A stretch of 64,000 nucleotides of DNA, taken from assembly GCA_933228895.1 (NCBI GenBank), contig OW121852.1:61918872-61982871 (forward strand), in the 5' to 3' direction. Numbering within the stretch: position 1 is the first letter of the stretch; the number at the start of each line of letters is the position of its first letter. The DNA is from Platycnemis pennipes (Eukaryota > Arthropoda > Insecta > Odonata > Platycnemididae). Positions 1-10,880 of the stretch are shown here, in pieces. Both the position numbers and the translations under genes were made by a program. Under the pieces are notes generated by a model, which had not been told where the DNA came from, did no database searches, and saw only the letters and a program-made list of their open reading frames with translations.

Positions 1-452
1 GGTAGTTGTGCAAGGATGCAATGAATAGGCCTTGACGAATTCATCCAAACAAAAGCGGGGATGAGGGGAGATGACCACCAAAGTTAGGAACACACCCTCA
101 GACGAGAAAACACGAAACCACGCGAAGACAATGTCCTTGACGGTGACATCATGTCGTCAATGCTACATTGAAACCGAAAAAGATTAGTCGCAAGAAAGCC
201 TATGACGGATAAGAATGGGGAGGGGTTCATTCAAACTAATTTATCTGTCACAAGGTGCCAGTCTACGTGAGTTTAGCTCGGCTACATTGCGTCGTCAATA
301 CACATCCACATTTTATACATACAATACATACATATGCATACAAATACATAAAATCTACATCTACTTCCGCCATCTGCTTCCTCCGTTTATTTAGTATAAT
401 TTTTGTCATGTTTTATTAACTATCACCCTTAACTTTCTTCTTTTTAAAAGTG
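1..452. other. no gene seen; AT-rich flank
   Basis: No readable protein or RNA gene was recognised. A short ATACATAC-like simple repeat lies at about 314-352. The rest is unremarkable AT-rich sequence with stops in all frames. Confidence 0.5.
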
Positions 453-690
453 GTGTAAACTTACCCCAGGTACTGTGTAAACTTGCCCCCTTTAGGGGGC
501 AAGTTTACACAGGTGACTTCACTCAATAATATTTTAAGTACATAAAAAAGTATGATAGTATGAGGCTCTTGATAGGTTTCTAAATGGAGGTTAATTATCA
601 AGTTATACCTCAGTATGGAAGACATGTAAATCACTGCAATACAAAAAATAAGAAAAATCGAAATAAAAAAACTGTGTAAACCTGCCCCGG
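453..690. repeat. MITE-like block with repeated GTGTAAACTTGCCCC modules
   Basis: The motif GTGTAAAC-Y-T-R-CCCC occurs at about 453, 475 and 672 on the plus strand and inverted at about 497-511. The two middle copies form a perfect palindrome (listed separately). About 160 bp of AT-rich sequence separates the palindrome from the last module. Repeated terminal-type motifs around a short non-coding core resemble a MITE or nested solo ends. I cannot assign a superfamily or a target duplication. Confidence 0.5.
474..511. repeat. 38-bp perfect palindrome
   Basis: Two exact 18-base arms (474-491 and 494-511) flank a 2-base TT spacer. The arm runs from TGTGTAAAC to GCCCCCT. It can form a cruciform or a very stable hairpin. 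Confidence 0.9.
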
Positions 691-710
691 TCTACCCTAC
701 TCCTCTAAAT

Positions 711-770
711 CCACGTAATACAGTGCAAGCCACCGTGTGTACAGCAGGGAGTGAAAGATCACCAAATCTT
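711..770 (+). repeat. hairpin repeat family, copy a
   Basis: Matches the family core: AATACAGTGC, AAGCCACC, GTGTGT, GCAGGGAGTGAA, then TCACCAAA. The core is a stem-loop in which CCCTGC pairs with GCAGGG and CCACC with GGTG. An inverted copy follows at 905-985. Confidence 0.7.
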
Positions 771-904
771 CACATACTTTCATGGTAAACCATGTTCAAT
801 GTAGATACTAACCATCTAGTTGCACGTGACCCTTGTATCTAATATGTTTCCATTAGGTAGTAGCATTGTAGCTCTTGTTAGTTGCATTGAAGCACTGCAT
901 GTAT

Positions 905-985
905 GGTGATGTTCACCCCCTGACACACTCCCTCGCGGTGGCTCGCAGGGTATTGCGTAGATGTAGTAGTACTTGCATTCAACGA
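905..985 (-). repeat. hairpin repeat family, copy b
   Basis: Reads on the minus strand as TACGCAATACCCTGCGAGCC, then CACCGCGAGGGAGTGTG, then a GGGGGTGAAC segment. A TCTACATCTA-type leader lies upstream in its orientation (plus strand TAGATGTAGTAGTA). It is one of the better preserved copies, and is head-to-head with copy a 135 bp away. Confidence 0.75.
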
Positions 986-3677
986 AGAGGTTCAATTCTA
1001 CTACTTCATGGAAACATGCTGCATATAAACGTCAGGCACAACTAAATGGCTTGGATGCATACAATAAGGAAGTGATTACTGATTAGACAGGCATTAAAAA
1101 TTATATTGATATACTTTACTATACTGCAAGAGTTATGTTGCTAAACTGGCTTCATGCACTACTGACTACTCTTACAACATTTCACCTATTTACTCCTTTA
1201 CCATGCTGCCTATTATATTCTCTAATGATACCCGGGAAATATGAAATTTTAAGTCTATCGGTACAATAGTCTGTCATTCTATTCTTGTATTTCTGATAAA
1301 ATCTAGCGTAATACGCATTTTTTCTTTATATACCTATTTGTAGCGTCATTTGAAAACATATCAGCGTCAAATTCACTTAAAAGCTTTATTCTAAATTTTA
1401 ACGTAGTTCTGAGAGTAATTCGCATACCATTTCCTTTATTGAACTCGTAGCACTAATGCAGTTATTGTATTACATTTAGCCCACATTTATTCCTATAACC
1501 AAGTAAAGAAACCATACCCTGTCGGCATTCGAGCTCGCGACTTTTGGGTTGTTGTTGTTACTGAGGGAGGTGACCGATAAGTAAGGCAATGGGGGCGTTT
1601 ACTCGGAACCGAAATCGCAATTTTGTACACGAAGTTAGATGAAAACGAAAAAAAGAATTAAAAATTAATCTTCTGACCACAACCATTCATTCATAAATCA
1701 AAAGTTAAAATAAGCAAAAGGTGACGCCCACCGAAAATGCTGCTTTGATATAATTAACGTCATTTTCCTCCCACCCTTGACTGCTTTTAGGGGAAGGGAA
1801 GGGAGTGGAGGGGGGTTCTCGGAAGGTCTGCTCGCACAGATGCTGTCGCAACTGCTCCTATTGGCAGAGTCAGCTGTGTCCCCCCATTGCGATATGTCAA
1901 AGTAGCTCGCGGGCACAGTTGTGATTGGACGAAGTCGATATACGTCAGAGGTTGCACCACGTCCACTTTTCCGAAAGGGTTAAAAACATCAGTTTTTCGC
2001 CACTTATAACTCGAGAAATAATTGACGGATCAAAAAAAAACGAAAAATACGTGTCTTTTTATTTTACAAACGCTATCAGATTCGGCAATAAAAAATATGG
2101 TAAACGACCTCATTTGCACAATTTAAGATAGGTAGGTAGGCTGAGGTAAAAATTAAGAGTGTGGAGGATACGTGTAGAAAAACCGTCCATGGAAGTGAAG
2201 AGGATAACTCAAACAAAGCATAAACACTAACCAAAACATTAAACTCGGTAGAGATGGGATAATACGGTGAGGGATGTGGCAGAAATTTTCAATATGAGGA
2301 GTTATCTTACAGACTAAGGAGACTTATAGGAGGACTTATTGGAGAGCACAATCAAATCAATGTTAGGATTGCTGATCAAAGGTGCGGGGCAGAATAGTTA
2401 CGTCGTTATGTGCATGAAAAGTAGTATGATTAGTGTGATCCTCCTCTATGCATTAAGGAACGTCATAGTTACCATGAGTTAGATTCTCTCATAGTGTATT
2501 AATGTTCTATATATCTCTTTGAGGTTTGAATTCTCGAGGACTCGTAACTTTCGCTCTTGGAGATAATCTGATGAAACGTAAAAAAATGTTTGGTGTACAT
2601 TTCGCACATGTTTTTGTCGAAGTTCTTGAGATAAGTAATCGTTTCTTTACATACAATTCATCTTTACTTTTCATGTAAGCATCTTTACATACAATTCTAA
2701 CACTAAGAAATACAGATTCAAAATTATCTTGCATATTATTTTATGTCAGCGGAGTGGGGTGTATATTTCCTCAGCACACTGATCAGTCTCGAGGAGTGGC
2801 TTTGTTATCACATCTGTGATAACTGTATGCAGTTGCGACCCCGATCTATGTGTAGCTGCAGGAGGTGGTAACTTAGATACTCTCCTCATGCCTTTGTCGT
2901 CGGTAGGAAGACGGCAGTTGTCTTGGAGATGAGCCTTCGTTTACGAGGACGCTTTCTTGGCTCTGGGGGCTCGATGAGAAGCGGTGCCTTTCTACTGATA
3001 CGGCGGCGGTCGTATTTCCTGTAGAGTCGTTCCCTAAGTGCCGAGCCTCCGTCGAGCCCTTCTTACCTCTGGCTGCAGTTCGATGGAATGCGGTCTCAGA
3101 CGACTGTAATTGGCTCCGAGCCACCGAGCAAAACGAACGACAAGACAATTCGAATGCATACATTCTCTCGTACTTAGCATTTTCAAGTTTCTCCTCCCCG
3201 ACCAGGTGAATTTTCCGAACCGCTTAGAACCAATGCGTCCATACTTCCCGTACAAACCTTACCCAAAGTGGAATCCCGCCTGTTTTTTTGGCGACTTTTT
3301 GTTCACGTTTCCAATGGGCCATGCGTGTCTGTCAGAGTTTTAAAACAAACTCCATCACTGTCGCTCGAGACGGGGGGCATTTCTTTCGTTGCACTTGCTT
3401 TATGCATTGAAATTTCCAGGTATTCTTACCTTGCTTGGCGAGCAGATTTTGAGTTTCCCTCGAGAGTGAATGTGGTTGAGATTATGCGTCATTATCTTCT
3501 GAACTCGAGTTTAGTCTTAGCAATTATGTAGTTTTTTATAGATTTAAAATGCTCAATGAATCTTTAACCTTAATTTGATGACAATGAGTTATGTAATACT
3601 GATCATTAATAATAATTTTTCTATCCTAAGAACATCTACATATACGCATTATCATCATGGATCAACAATACTAAGAT
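986..3677. other. no gene seen
   Basis: Contains only short frames with no recognisable family. A degenerate tRNA-like B-box on the minus strand near 1525-1545 (GCTCGAATGCC) may be an old SINE head. Nothing else can be supported. Confidence 0.45.
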
Positions 3678-3829
3678 TGAGTGAAGATCTCTCGGGTCTC
3701 TACCGGGTCAGGCCTTTCAGGGCCGACGTTTCGTGGGACAACTCGTCCATTGTCTTCAGGGTGTCAATGTAGCTTCCAGGTTTCCTGCGTTATTATATCG
3801 CTCAGTAGAACCTTGGAGATCTTCACTCA
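3678..3829. repeat. 152-bp segment bounded by a 14-bp inverted repeat
   Basis: TGAGTGAAGATCTC at 3678-3691 is exactly inverted at 3816-3829. The interior holds the CTGAAGA..GAAACGTCGG motif annotated separately. This may be the end of a Penelope-like or foldback element. No coding sequence is present. Confidence 0.5.
3720..3765 (-). ncRNA. hammerhead-like core motif (weak candidate)
   Basis: On the minus strand CTGAAGA (3753-3759, fits CUGANGA) is followed by a possible helix II, GGAC loop GUCC, then CGAAACGTCGG (GAAA complement at 3729-3732). The order of conserved blocks fits a type I hammerhead ribozyme. Helix I is poor (about two pairs) and no cleavage site is convincing. It may instead be a conserved Penelope-like 3' motif without catalysis. 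Confidence 0.25.
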
Positions 3830-3914
3830 GTTTATACGCGGGAAAAAACGCGGGAAAAAGAATGGTTTGACGCAGGCATTTCTTTTCCCTTCTTCTCATT
3901 CTCTTTTCCTATCT

Positions 3915-3990
3915 ACATGCCTAAAACTCTGCTAGCCACCACAAGGGTGTATGGTAGGAGGCGAACAATCACCAGGTATGCAATTTTAAA
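3915..3990 (+). repeat. hairpin repeat family, copy c
   Basis: ATCTACATGC leader, CTGCTAGCCACC, AAGGGTGTATGGTAGGAGG, then ATCACCAGGTATGC. A diverged but collinear copy of the family core. Confidence 0.65.
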
Positions 3991-4294
3991 TTAAACTTAC
4001 CTGCAGCCATTTATTAATCCTTTTTAGTTTTTAACTCAGATATTCCCTACTCGTTTTAATCCTTCCTAAGTATCTCCTCATTCTGCTCATGTACTGTAGC
4101 ATATTGGACGAAACTGGGTACAGTGGTTATGATATAAGGAGAAGAATTGCATTAGCTGAGAAGACGTTTACCAACAGAGGAAAAATTATGATGAGAACGT
4201 TGTGCAGGTGTGTAAAGAGGAGGTGAGTGATGAGCTTGATATGGAGTTATGTGTATCTATAAATTGGACCGTAGGGAAGATGACGAGGAAAGAT

Positions 4295-4450
4295 TCAGCT
4301 ACGTAATACCCTGCAAGCCACCATAAAGGTGTGTGGCAGGGGGTGAATTCTCACCAAACATGCACTACATGTATAAAAAAGGATTACCTAGTAATAATAT
4401 GCTAGTCTAAACTTCACTATTTAAAAAAGATAAAAAAAGCAAAGCACAAA
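4295..4450 (+). repeat. hairpin repeat family, copy d (well preserved)
   Basis: Contains ATACCCTGCAAGCCACC, a short loop, then GGTGTGTGGCAGGGGGTGA, TCTCACCAAACATGCACTA and about 100 bp of AT-rich body. The two halves of the core are complementary (CCCTGC/GCAGGG, CCACC/GGTG). It is used here as the reference for the family. Confidence 0.8.
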
Positions 4451-5689
4451 TTGAAAGCCTTAGAAATGTGTAAAATCGACCATTATCATAGCCCAGCCAT
4501 TATCGGTTCCTTCCATTTACTCTCTCTCCTCTTAATTTCTTCAATGAACGCCATTGGTTTCCCTATTATTTCCAACACCCGCCCACTCCCTCATCTCTAA
4601 GAGTAAAGGTAGAATTATTCTGTCTTTCTCTACTGCTTTTCCTTACCATTCTTATCGTTCAATTTAAAACACCTTTCCAAGCTTACCGTAAATTTTCCCC
4701 ATTTCATTTTTTGAAACACCGTCATCCCTTATTGGACATTACACGAACTCGCTATTGTAGCAAATTCTCTCTCTGAAAGAGTCAAAACGAACCGGACAAG
4801 GTAAAACTTTCTGACGACCGACTCACACCTGATGCATTCTACGATTGTGTAGTCGTGTATCTCATACATCCAATATTTTTCGAGTGCCCCAAATTGAAAC
4901 TGGCATCTGTTTTGTTTACCTCATGTTCCTGTTGGATCTTGCAGTCCGTTTGATTCGTCAAGAGTCTCAATCTGTGAGGATTTTGCGACGGACGCTGGAT
5001 TTAACCAGGTCGAACATACCTCGGAAAAATAAGGAAAGAGTAGTCTTTTAATTGAAAGCAGACGGGTATGGTAAGGCCTCGTTTTTTTTTTAATGCCACC
5101 GATGCGTTCGCTATTCTGCACGCGGGTCCACTCTTCTCGTTAATCCTTCTGTCGTTCTAAATGCCACCGGGAAGGGAGTAGGTAAGTGGGGTGATCGTGC
5201 GTTGTGTTCCGAAGGCATTCTTTCCCCTCAGTCACCCGTGGCAGAGGCGACGTTATCGTCGATACAGCCTCGCTCCCACGTCGTTATCGTGGTCGCCGAA
5301 CCTACTTCTCTCTTCATCGCTCGAACAGCTTATTCTGCCGGGAAACAAATTGATTCACTTCGAGGAATCCGAGCATTCCAATCAAGTCACGCGCATGATC
5401 GCATGCAGATCCCGTGGGCGTCCGTTGTTCACATCATCGCTCTTGGAGAGACAATGCTTGGTAATCTCGGTGGAATGATTTGTTTCCCGATGTGATGTAC
5501 GTACACCTAACCGTATACGTTTATACGTGATTAATTAGTATTACTATTCGTCAATTTAAAATTTTGATTCGTTTTGTTGTAGTATTCATACTCTTCACTG
5601 CATTACTTTTGCCTAAACTGCTCACTCCTTTCACCATTACTTTCTTCAGATCAGGAATTTATTAAATATTTTCTCTCTTTTTTTCAACG
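4451..5689. other. no gene recognised; CpG-containing open stretch at 5190-5495
   Basis: Two overlapping frames of 95-97 codons at 5191-5495 lie in a locally GC-richer stretch but match no family I recognise, and no splice or start context supports them. They are treated as chance frames. Confidence 0.4.
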
Positions 5690-5850
5690 TCGCTTTTTCT
5701 CAACTAATACAAATTCTATAGCGATACATAAAAATATCAGTGGATAGGTTTTGTTTGACCAACATCTGACATCGCATACTTATTTTAAGTTAAAACGCAT
5801 TTTTGTTTATAATTTATGTTAGAAGGTTCTAGCGGCATAAGCAGCGTGAA
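5690..5850. repeat. dispersed repeat, pair member 1 (with 28250-28410)
   Basis: Shares collinear blocks with 28250-28410: TATCAGTGRATAGG, GCATCGCATACTTA, TTTAAGTTAAAACGCAT-like and TATAATTTATGT. The matches continue over about 150 bp with scattered differences, as expected of two copies of an interspersed non-coding repeat. Confidence 0.65.
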
Positions 5851-6299
5851 AATCAATAATGTCTCAATGGTGACTTAGTAAGTAAACAACCAAGAAGAAA
5901 GGATTATTCACGGCAAGAGACGTGTTCCTGTTAATCGTGCAAGTATGTACATTAGCGACAGTAAAAGGAATTTGTAAATTGTAAATACAGTCAAATTAAT
6001 ATATGTACTCTCTGTTTTATTTTTTACATAAATTACACGACTATTTCATCTCAACAACCCAACAATGACGATTTTTGGGGGGAAGGATGAATGTTTCAAA
6101 TTGTTGCCTAGGTTAACTGGTTTCATAATAATGGAAGATTTATATGAAATCGGAAAAGTAGTGATGATTTATCTACGATCTCTATTCCTATATTAACGTT
6201 GTATACAAATAAGTCCTAGTTGTACAATAGGAAATATTCTACAGTTATTAATAGTATTAGTGATATATCAGTTTAGGCAGGTTTAGATGGGCGTAAAAT
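5851..6299. other. nothing recognised
   Basis: AT-rich sequence without readable frames or repeats I could pair. Confidence 0.4.
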
Positions 6300-6570
6300 T
6301 CATCCCACGACTCCTTTCTATAATATGATGTCCTTCAGTTCTGCATGCCTTCCTCTTTCACGTCCGTCAACACACGAATCACCCCTTATTGCGTGATCTA
6401 TTCAATTTCTTTGCCTTCTCCTGACTTCCTCAAGCATTTTCCTTTCCTCCCTTACCATTCTGAGCACATCCTTGTTCATTTTCCATTCCACCTTTCCAAC
6501 CTATCTCACTACCCACATCTGAAAAGCCCTAAGTATATCGAAGCCCCAAGTACCTGTTTTTCTTAAGGTC
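6300..6570 (-). pseudogene. non-LTR retrotransposon C-terminal relic
   Basis: The minus strand reads NKDVLRMVREERKMLEE, then RRRQRN-stop-IDHAIRGDS, then a broken GRERGRHAEL. This matches the region after the reverse transcriptase in many arthropod LINE proteins (consensus like NEEVLRRVGEER, RRRNWIGHILR, GKRGRGRPR). Stops and frameshifts interrupt it, and the RT core is absent because the copy is 5'-truncated. Relics of this protein region recur at 10.4, 20.4, 20.9, 21.3, 31.1, 36.6, 45.2, 47.0, 51.6 and 59.3 kb. It has no function now. Confidence 0.65.
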
Positions 6571-8319
6571 TATTTTTCCTACTGCAATAATCGCATCTGA
6601 AAATAATTTCTCCTTTAAGTTTTGGGCTTCTTTCGTGAATCATTGTCAGTGGATGACTACCCTCTAAAGAGTTGGGAAATGTTAAACTGGTCAATTTGCT
6701 TCTAGGTTACTTAAAGTTACCCCTATCTCATTTTTATGTGAATGGAATAAGAGTTGTTGTTTTACCCTAAATAAATCAACTTACATGCTTTTTGAAATAT
6801 ATCATCCCGATTTTGATAAGTATTCCCGGCCAAAACCTGGCCATTTTAATCTCCCAAGGATTTTAACCTATTTCTTTCGTCATTTGTGTAAGAATGAGGC
6901 TGTTCTTGGTGAGAATACTCCGCCTTGACTGCGTGGTTATACTTAACTGCTAGGGTTCTTCTTTCTACCATGGAGATATTGAATTATGCAGGAAATCAAA
7001 GCCGATGGATAAATGTTTTTTAAAAACTTCCTCTGGAGGAGTTTTCTCCTCTTGTTAAATGTTGTCCTCTCTCAAACCTATTCTTAACTTTTTTAACGCT
7101 CATTGTCGATATCGGAGGTGGAGCTTTAAATGTATTGTTTCCTGTCTGTATTCGTTTTTCGAGATCATTAAATGTGAATGTCTTTAACTATTTTTTCTCT
7201 TTGCCATAATTGAAGAGTCCTTCCAATTTGCCCCATGAAATATGTCCCTTGAGGAGAACAATGATCTTGTTTCATTTGAAAGAATTCGATGCAGAGAGTA
7301 GGGGTGAGTACTGATTCTCCTTCTCATTCATTACATATCTTCCAGTTTGACGAATTTCCGGAATTCTATATGGTTGGACTGTGAATGTATGTTGAAATGC
7401 TATCCTTTAAAGCGTCTAGAAGTTGCCCCGTCAAGGGCAGGACGGGTAATTGCGCAATGAGTGGTAAGTGAAGGAGGCAGTACGCAGGAAATAACTCCAA
7501 TGTCGTGTATTTTTTTTCTTCTCACTGAGTTCTTGGATGTATTCTTACACAGACCTTAATATATCGCTATTCCACTTAGTTCTTCTCCGAGAAGCAGTTC
7601 TGGCATATGAAGGAGGTAATGGTAAAGGTTAATGCGATTTAGCGATAAAGAATCTGAGATTTATTGCGCATCTTAATGCGAATCATAGATTTAAGTGGAA
7701 AAAATAAAAGTCTCGTACTTGGTCTATACCGTATCGGAAGGAGTATGACAGCTCTAAGCTTATTCCACGAGATTCACGGAATTGATGAATCAAGCTTTAA
7801 TAGGGCTTTTTCATCATCATTTCGGCGTACGCACGAGATTGATGATTTGTCTTGTCACGAGTTATGGATCATCTTCGGGAGGATAATTATATTTTTGCCT
7901 CGACGTATGATAATTTATTTATGTTGTATTTTAGGTCAATAGGCCACTTGCTATGATCTAAACAGATCGGATGAGGAATCGTGAGAACGAATAGAGATAA
8001 AAATTTAGAATCATCGAAGACACTCTCTTCTTGGTATCAATACATAAGGTTAAAGTGTGCATACACATTAAATCCATGATATCTGAAGCAATATTGAGTA
8101 ATGCTTCAGTCGGAAAATTGTGGAGGGTTAATTCACAAATACAGGAAAACGAAAAAAAAATGTTGTCGTTGTTTTCGGAATATCGCTGTGTGGCAAAAAC
8201 TTCTAGATACGAAGGGAATGAGAATGGACTGAAGTATAACAAGAGGTTTCGGAAGAAATACAATAAATTAAGGACAGAAAGGAAGAAGTGCAGTGAAATG
8301 CTGGGCAAGTTTGGGTACC
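6571..8319. other. no gene seen
   Basis: Only short AT-rich frames are present. The 144-codon frame at 8031-8465 has lysine- and serine-rich content of no known family, and its end runs into a SINE, so it is not accepted as a gene. Confidence 0.4.
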
Positions 8320-8535
8320 GAGCAATATTTGTAGGGGCTGGATGGGTTAGTCGAGTGAGTGCCGGCCATGCAGCGAAAAGGTCGCTGGTTCCACTCCCAA
8401 CTCTGCACTGGGTGATATTTTGTCTAAGGCTTGAAGATAAGATTTATCTGTGCGAAGTGTCCTAGTAAGCAGATGGAGCACCCCTCAAAACCGATTAGTA
8501 TTAACCCTAGAAGGTGACATCTGGTAGGTAGTAGC
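8320..8535 (+). repeat. tRNA-derived SINE
   Basis: Has a tRNA-like head: an A-box-like GGGTTAGTCGAGTGAGTG, then GTCGCTGGTTCCACTCCC, which fits the B-box consensus GGTTCNANNCC. An unrelated body of about 130 bp follows. The spacing between boxes is tRNA-like, but no acceptor stem pairs, so this is a SINE and not a tRNA gene. Confidence 0.65.
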
Positions 8536-9384
8536 ATGCCGGTACATTGGCTTTTAGCTAACCCAAGAGACAGAATAATTTGCATAGTTACTATAATTTT
8601 TGAATGTTTGTTGTATTGCTATAATTTAACTAAAATATATAGCTAATATTTCTCTTTAAGAATGATAGGCGGTGCGTATTTGGTGAAGAGCGAGTCACTG
8701 CTATACACCTTTATGGTGGTTTCCAAGCTTCTAAGAAGATAAATAATATCTATGGCATGGTGAATATGATGTGTGTCTCAGTCTGCGTTTGGCGTCCTCA
8801 CTTCGTGTTAAGAATGATCGTTCCTCCTTCCCTACCAGTTCATCTCTTCTTTGTCTCCATCCTTTGTGCCCGCGGTGCAATTTCGCCACACCTCTATCTC
8901 ACCACTATTCGTCTCCTCCTTATTTTCCTCTCCACCGGAACACGCCCATCTCCTTTGCTCTCCCATTGGTCCCACTCCTCCCTCCGCCTCCTTCGAAGCC
9001 CGCGTGAAGGGCAACACTCTCTCCTCCCATGCTTGGTGGCATTGCATTATGCCTTCACGGGATAAAATATTCGATTTAACTGTTTTTCTCTCCTCTCGAT
9101 CTTTCTACCTTCCACCTTCTCTCATTGTTCGGACTGACAACTAATAATTCTGTGATATTATATTTTACGAGCTTATTCTACAAATTTATTTTGCAACTTT
9201 CAATGTGTACATGCTATGATTCATTTAAGAGTAGCCGTGTTCAGGTCATGTGTGGTTTCGTAATTCAAAAACTAATAAATTAGAGTACGTGATAAAAAGT
9301 GATTTGGATTCATTTGGTATGAATCTTTTTATAGGGACTCCGAACGCATGCAGGGACTATTCCATTAATTCTCTCTCTCCAGAT
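8536..9384. other. no gene; pyrimidine-rich tract 8820-9130
   Basis: The interval holds a TC-rich block (8820-9130) that opens several frames at once, a signature of base composition rather than coding. No family was recognised. Confidence 0.45.
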
Positions 9385-9480
9385 TATCCTGCGGGCCACC
9401 TTTAATGTGTGTGGCAGGATGTTAGCCATCATTAATCATGCACTAATCAACTCAATCTACTAACATGCACCAAGGGACAT
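9385..9480 (+). repeat. hairpin repeat family, copy e
   Basis: ATCCTGCGGGCCACC, TTTAATGTGTGTGGCAGGATG, then ATCATGCACTAATCAACTC. The stem CATCCTGC/GCAGGATG has changed on both arms relative to the CCCTGC/GCAGGG form, so pairing is kept. Confidence 0.75.
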
Positions 9481-9489
9481 AGAACAACT

Positions 9490-9562
9490 CATATATGAAT
9501 ACGTGTCAGTCATGCATGTGCCAGCACAACCAATTTATTAGAATCTAGGATCTTATATATTT
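9490..9562 (+). repeat. dispersed repeat, pair member 1 (with 51024-51095)
   Basis: TGAATACGTG, TAGTC-like, GTGCATG-like, CCAATTTATTAGAATCTA-like blocks appear in the same order at 51028-51090. It directly follows hairpin copy e and may be part of that element's longer body. Confidence 0.55.
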
Positions 9563-10369
9563 CTTGTTATTCGGATAGTCATTTGCTGTCATGCATATTT
9601 TCAATCAATTACATTATTCTTTAATGTTTACAAACCTAGCGATGTCAATAGAATACTTTTAATGAGCCAAGTTTGGCTTGGCATTCCGTTCTACTGTCAA
9701 ACATGAAATAATCAAAAGCAATAGTCTTAAAATACTCTACCAAGTAAAAGTGACAGGTTTAACTCATGAAGCATTTTATGCTCTGACTCGACAGAAATGC
9801 AAATTCATGTTATGTGCCCAAATCATAGTAGGTAGGTATACCTTTTTTCTGTGCATGCTGTTATTGACCTCCGTGTGATATCGTCTCATCTCGCCTGGTT
9901 GTAAATTTGTTGTGTTAATATCCGATTAATACCCTAAATGGTTGACGTGATCTTCGACGCACATGAAATGGAAAATAAAAGAGAAAGAATCTGACTGAAG
10001 TGGGCTTGGGAGCGAAAACATTCGTGATATTGCAGCGGAGAGGGAAAGAGAGGCGTGAGATACCCACTGCACAGTCGGCGAGGGGAGAACGCTTTCGTCC
10101 AACGAATAAAATCCTCCGCAAAGAAAATATATGTATTCTCGAGCGATAGTGTGCCACTCGGTGGGATGCATTCAAGCGTTTCTCGACTGGAAATAGGCGA
10201 GCGGCGGTGATTTTTCAGCAAAGATGTTTGACGCCCGCTAAACCGAGTTTTGGGGGAAGCGAGGTCAATCGCGGATGAAAGAGGTGAATAGTATAGAGGT
10301 CATAGAAGAGGTTTCGAATTCAGTTTATCATAATTAACAACATTTCTTGGATTGATTGGACGTTTGATT
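9563..10369. other. no gene recognised
   Basis: Three overlapping minus-strand frames at 9915-10221 reflect local composition. No motif, domain or repeat was identified. Confidence 0.4.
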
Positions 10370-10880
10370 CTCCTATCGGCTAACCTCATTTTTACGAAAC
10401 TCCTCTATTTCACATACTTAACAACTTGCTCCACTCCTCTCATTCAAGGCCTTCCTTTTCCATTCCTCCCTTTCACGTTTCCCTCGACGATTTTCTTCAT
10501 CAGACTATCCTGTCTCAGGATACGGCTGATTAAGTTGTCCCGTTTACTCTTCAAAGTCTCAGTAGGCTTCTCTTTTCTCCCGCTATTTTGAGGATTTCTT
10601 TGCTCGTCACTCGGTCAATGCATTTTATGTTCATCATTCTCCTGCAGCAGCTCATTTCGCATATTTCTATCCTCGACTTATCTGCTGCTGTTATAATCCA
10701 TGCCTCCCTGCCATAAAGGAACTTACTCTTGATGCACGTGCTGAGAAATTTTTTCCTTACTGCGACGCTCGTATTTCCAGCTGTAAGGAGGTTGGTCTTT
10801 TGTTATAATGTCTCTTCATTTCGGCTATAACACGAGTGTTTTCATTTATCTTTCTGACTTTTATAATATTTTAGAGAATG
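10370..10880 (-). pseudogene. non-LTR retrotransposon C-terminal relic, family with IVEGKVNGKNGKGRP tail
   Basis: The minus strand from about 10800 reads KKFLSTCIKSKFLYGREAW, then ITAADKSRIEICEMSCCRR, MMNIKCIDRVTSKEILKIAG and EKRSLL. After stops it continues as DSLMKKIVEG and KGRNGKGRP. This is the post-RT region of an arthropod LINE (LYGSEAW..FEMWCYRRMLKIKWTDRVTNEEVL). Stops and frameshifts are present and the RT catalytic core is missing. Related tails lie at 21.3, 31.1, 36.6 and 59.3 kb. Confidence 0.75.

Noticed and set aside
5191..5495. Two overlapping 95-97 codon frames
   Set aside because: Competing frames in one CpG-containing stretch, no recognised domain, no splice context.
8505..8530. 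piggyBac-like end (TTAACCCTAGAAGGTG)
   Set aside because: TTAA followed by CCCTAG is suggestive, but no matching inverted end was found and the site falls in a SINE tail.
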